From Planctomycetaceae bacterium (GTDB lineage: Bacteria > Planctomycetota > Planctomycetia > Pirellulales > PALSA-1355), in NCBI GenBank assembly GCA_005773095.1, contig SXHT01000188.1, forward strand, positions 1-7,291: a DNA stretch of 7,291 nucleotides, given 5' to 3'. A program made the position numbers and the translations under genes. Under the pieces are notes generated by a model. The model was not told the DNA's origin. It did no database searches and saw nothing but the letters and a program-made list of their open reading frames with translations. Position 1 is the stretch's first letter. Every line of letters begins with the position of its first letter. Below, in pieces: positions 5,548 to 7,291 of this stretch.

Positions 5548-7291
5548 ATGCGACTCACGCTTCGCACCATGCTGGCCTATCTCGACGACATTCTCGAACC
5601 GGAGGATGCCGATGACCTCAACAAGAAGATTTCCGAAAGCGATTTTGCCAGCAGCCTTGTGCATCGCACGCGCGATTGCGTGCGGCGCGTAAGGCTGGGC
5701 ACGCCGGCCATCGAAGGCAAGGGACTTGCCGCCGATGGCAATACGGTGGCCGAGTATCTGGACAATACCCTGGAAGCGGAACGGGTTCCCGAGTTTGAGA
5801 AGGCCTGTTTGGAGTCGGATGTTCATCTGGCGGAGGTGGCGTCGTGCCATCAAATTCTCACGTTGGTGCTCGGCGAGCCGGCGAATGTCGACGGGATCCG
5901 TCGCGATCGCTTGTATGAGACGATCGCGCGCAGCGACAAACTGGTTGCGGAACCGATACCGGCGGACCAAGCCAGGCCGCAGCCAGCCCACCGCACGCCG
6001 GCGCCGTCCGACACGCCGGACGGCAATATCGGCAGGCGGAATCGGCCGGAAGTCCCCGATTACCTGCGCGAGTCGGCCAAAGCGCGTCGTTGGCCGCTTG
6101 TCGCAACCATTCTGGCCACTGCGGCCGTCGTTTTCCTGATCCTGATGTTCTTTGGCCCACCCGACCTGCGACAGCAAGTTGCCAGTTGGATGGGCCGAGG
6201 AGTCGAACCCACGCCTCCGTTGGAGGAATCAAACGCTGCTGCAGAGGAAAATTCGCGTGCGCCGATCGGGCCGGAATCCGATGGCGAGGGTAGTCCGTCG
6301 CCGCCGCCAGTCGATAATGAGCCTGCCAATCCGACAGCGACCACACCACCGGCCGAGATCATGCTGCCGCGCACCAATCCCGCGGAGCCAGACACGGACA
6401 TACCTGAGGTGCCGTCCATTCCCGCGCCCTCGCCGGAAGACCCCGCGATCGAAGACAGACCCGATGAAGCCGCCATTCCTGCTCCGTCCGACACGCCGGC
6501 GGAAGACCCGACCGAAACTGTCGTGGACACAGCCGAATCGCCGCCAGGCAATCCGCTTCGAGCGGAGCCTACGGCGCCCTTCGACATCGCGGCGGGGGTC
6601 GGCGCTGAGATTGGTCGTTTTCTCGGCGACACCGAGGTAGCCGTGCATTTCAATCGTGACATGGGCACATGGCGCCGGCTACCGCGCGAGACCGTGATTG
6701 CGGCGGGCGATCGCGTGCTGACGCTGCCCTCATTTCGTCCGGCTTTTGTGCTGACCAACGGAACGACGATTCGAGCGGCCGGCCCCACGTCACTCACCTT
6801 CGAAGGTCTCGACGAGAAGGCAGTTCCCGCGCTGGCGATTGAATATGGCCGTTTGGGCATGCTTACCGTGGGCAAGGCGGGCAATCAGGTTCATCTGCGA
6901 TTCGGCCAGCGCGATGTGATGGTCACCTTTGGCGACGCCAAGTCGACGCTTGCCTTGGAGGTCGTCGGATTGTTGCCGCCGGGCACCGACCCTGAGGCTG
7001 GGCCCCCCGAGTTGGCCGTCGACCTTTATGCCGTCAGCGGGCAAATTCATGTTGGCGAGGCGGGCAAAGAAACGACCATCCAAGCGCCGGAGCATATCAC
7101 GTTCACGGCACAGTCGGCCAGCAACCTTCCCGTGGGCCAATTGCCCGATTGGGCAACGCGCGAGGTGATCAATCCGCTCGATGAGCGGGCAGCAACAGCG
7201 TTTGAGAAAGAGTTGACCGTGGATCGGCCGTTGAGTCTGGCGATCAAAGAGCTTTCGCAGAATCGCCGGGCGGAAGTGCGGTCGCTTGCCA
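5548..7291 (+). CDS. Membrane protein with duplicated anti-sigma-like module and FecR-like domain, 3'-truncated by window end
   Basis: An open frame of 581 codons runs off the right edge with no stop. It is not a characterised enzyme; I recognise it as a conserved planctomycete family. Residues 11-32 and 70-91 are two copies of one module (YLD..LE.E......K...ESD). The second runs on to ASCHQILTLVLGEP (98-111), which resembles the helical anti-sigma zinc-finger fold but lacks the HxxxCxxC ligands. One membrane helix follows (about 182-202). After it come a Pro/Glu/Asp-rich linker (about 219-345, with PAPSDTP at 311-317 and a copy before the helix at 151-157) and a beta-rich region (about 346-530). 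That region includes WRRLP....IAAGDRVLTL (375-393) and LTNGTTIRAAGPTSLTFEG (402-420), which looks FecR-like. Inference: it senses something outside the membrane and binds a cytoplasmic partner, perhaps a sigma factor. The ATG at 5548 follows GGGAG (5533-5537); the frame is closed upstream by TGA at 5503. Confidence 0.85.
   Translation, partial: MRLTLRTMLAYLDDILEPEDADDLNKKISESDFASSLVHRTRDCVRRVRLGTPAIEGKGLAADGNTVAEYLDNTLEAERVPEFEKACLESDVHLAEVASCHQILTLVLGEPANVDGIRRDRLYETIARSDKLVAEPIPADQARPQPAHRTPAPSDTPDGNIGRRNRPEVPDYLRESAKARRWPLVATILATAAVVFLILMFFGPPDLRQQVASWMGRGVEPTPPLEESNAAAEENSRAPIGPESDGEGSPSPPPVDNEPANPTATTPPAEIMLPRTNPAEPDTDIPEVPSIPAPSPEDPAIEDRPDEAAIPAPSDTPAEDPTETVVDTAESPPGNPLRAEPTAPFDIAAGVGAEIGRFLGDTEVAVHFNRDMGTWRRLPRETVIAAGDRVLTLPSFRPAFVLTNGTTIRAAGPTSLTFEGLDEKAVPALAIEYGRLGMLTVGKAGNQVHLRFGQRDVMVTFGDAKSTLALEVVGLLPPGTDPEAGPPELAVDLYAVSGQIHVGEAGKETTIQAPEHITFTAQSASNLPVGQLPDWATREVINPLDERAATAFEKELTVDRPLSLAIKELSQNRRAEVRSLA

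Noticed and set aside
6060..6884. Minus-strand open frame of 274 codons rich in Ser and Gly
   Set aside because: It is the complement of the Pro/Glu/Asp-rich linker of the FecR-like gene. The + strand frame is open for 581 codons and has a membrane helix and conserved blocks.

Overview
The window looks like chromosomal DNA from a planctomycete, most likely the order Pirellulales. Three things suggest this: a secreted protein ending in a PEP-CTERM sorting signal (VPEP, hydrophobic stretch, RKR), a long-form PstA, and a gene at the right edge whose N-terminus (two YLD..LE blocks, then NTVAEYLDNTL and CHQILTLVLGEP) I recognise as a conserved planctomycete membrane protein. The taxonomic call rests on pattern memory, not on a search.

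Positions 1-3624 hold the downstream part of a high-affinity phosphate uptake operon, all on the + strand and tightly packed: the tail of pstC, then pstA (11-nt overlap with pstC), pstB (15-nt gap, GTG start) and phoU (26-nt gap). PstC and PstA form the membrane channel, PstB is the ATPase, and PhoU links transport state to Pho signalling. The PstS binding protein and the operon promoter must lie to the left of the window, if they are linked at all.

Positions 3625-4159 are non-coding on the + strand and were clearly invaded by mobile DNA. They hold a roughly 39-codon minus-strand relic of an IS4-type transposase. Next to it is a 119-bp element with 11-nt terminal inverted repeats and two internal self-complementary GC-rich arms, bordered exactly by 16-nt imperfect direct repeats. 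After that come a candidate promoter and a 9-nt tandem repeat.

Positions 4160-5140 encode a 326-residue exported DUF4394 protein with a signal peptide and a PEP-CTERM anchor. Positions 5141-5547 carry several small hairpins, a candidate sigma70-type promoter and a hairpin in the leader of the next gene.

From 5548 to the right edge runs a 581-codon open frame without a stop. It encodes a single-pass membrane protein with a duplicated anti-sigma-like N-terminal module, a Pro/Glu/Asp-rich linker and a FecR-like extracytoplasmic beta domain. It is cut by the window end.

No complete new defence or mobile system is visible. The least explained pieces are the 119-bp repeat element, the N-terminal duplication in the last gene, and the coiled-coil insert in PstA.
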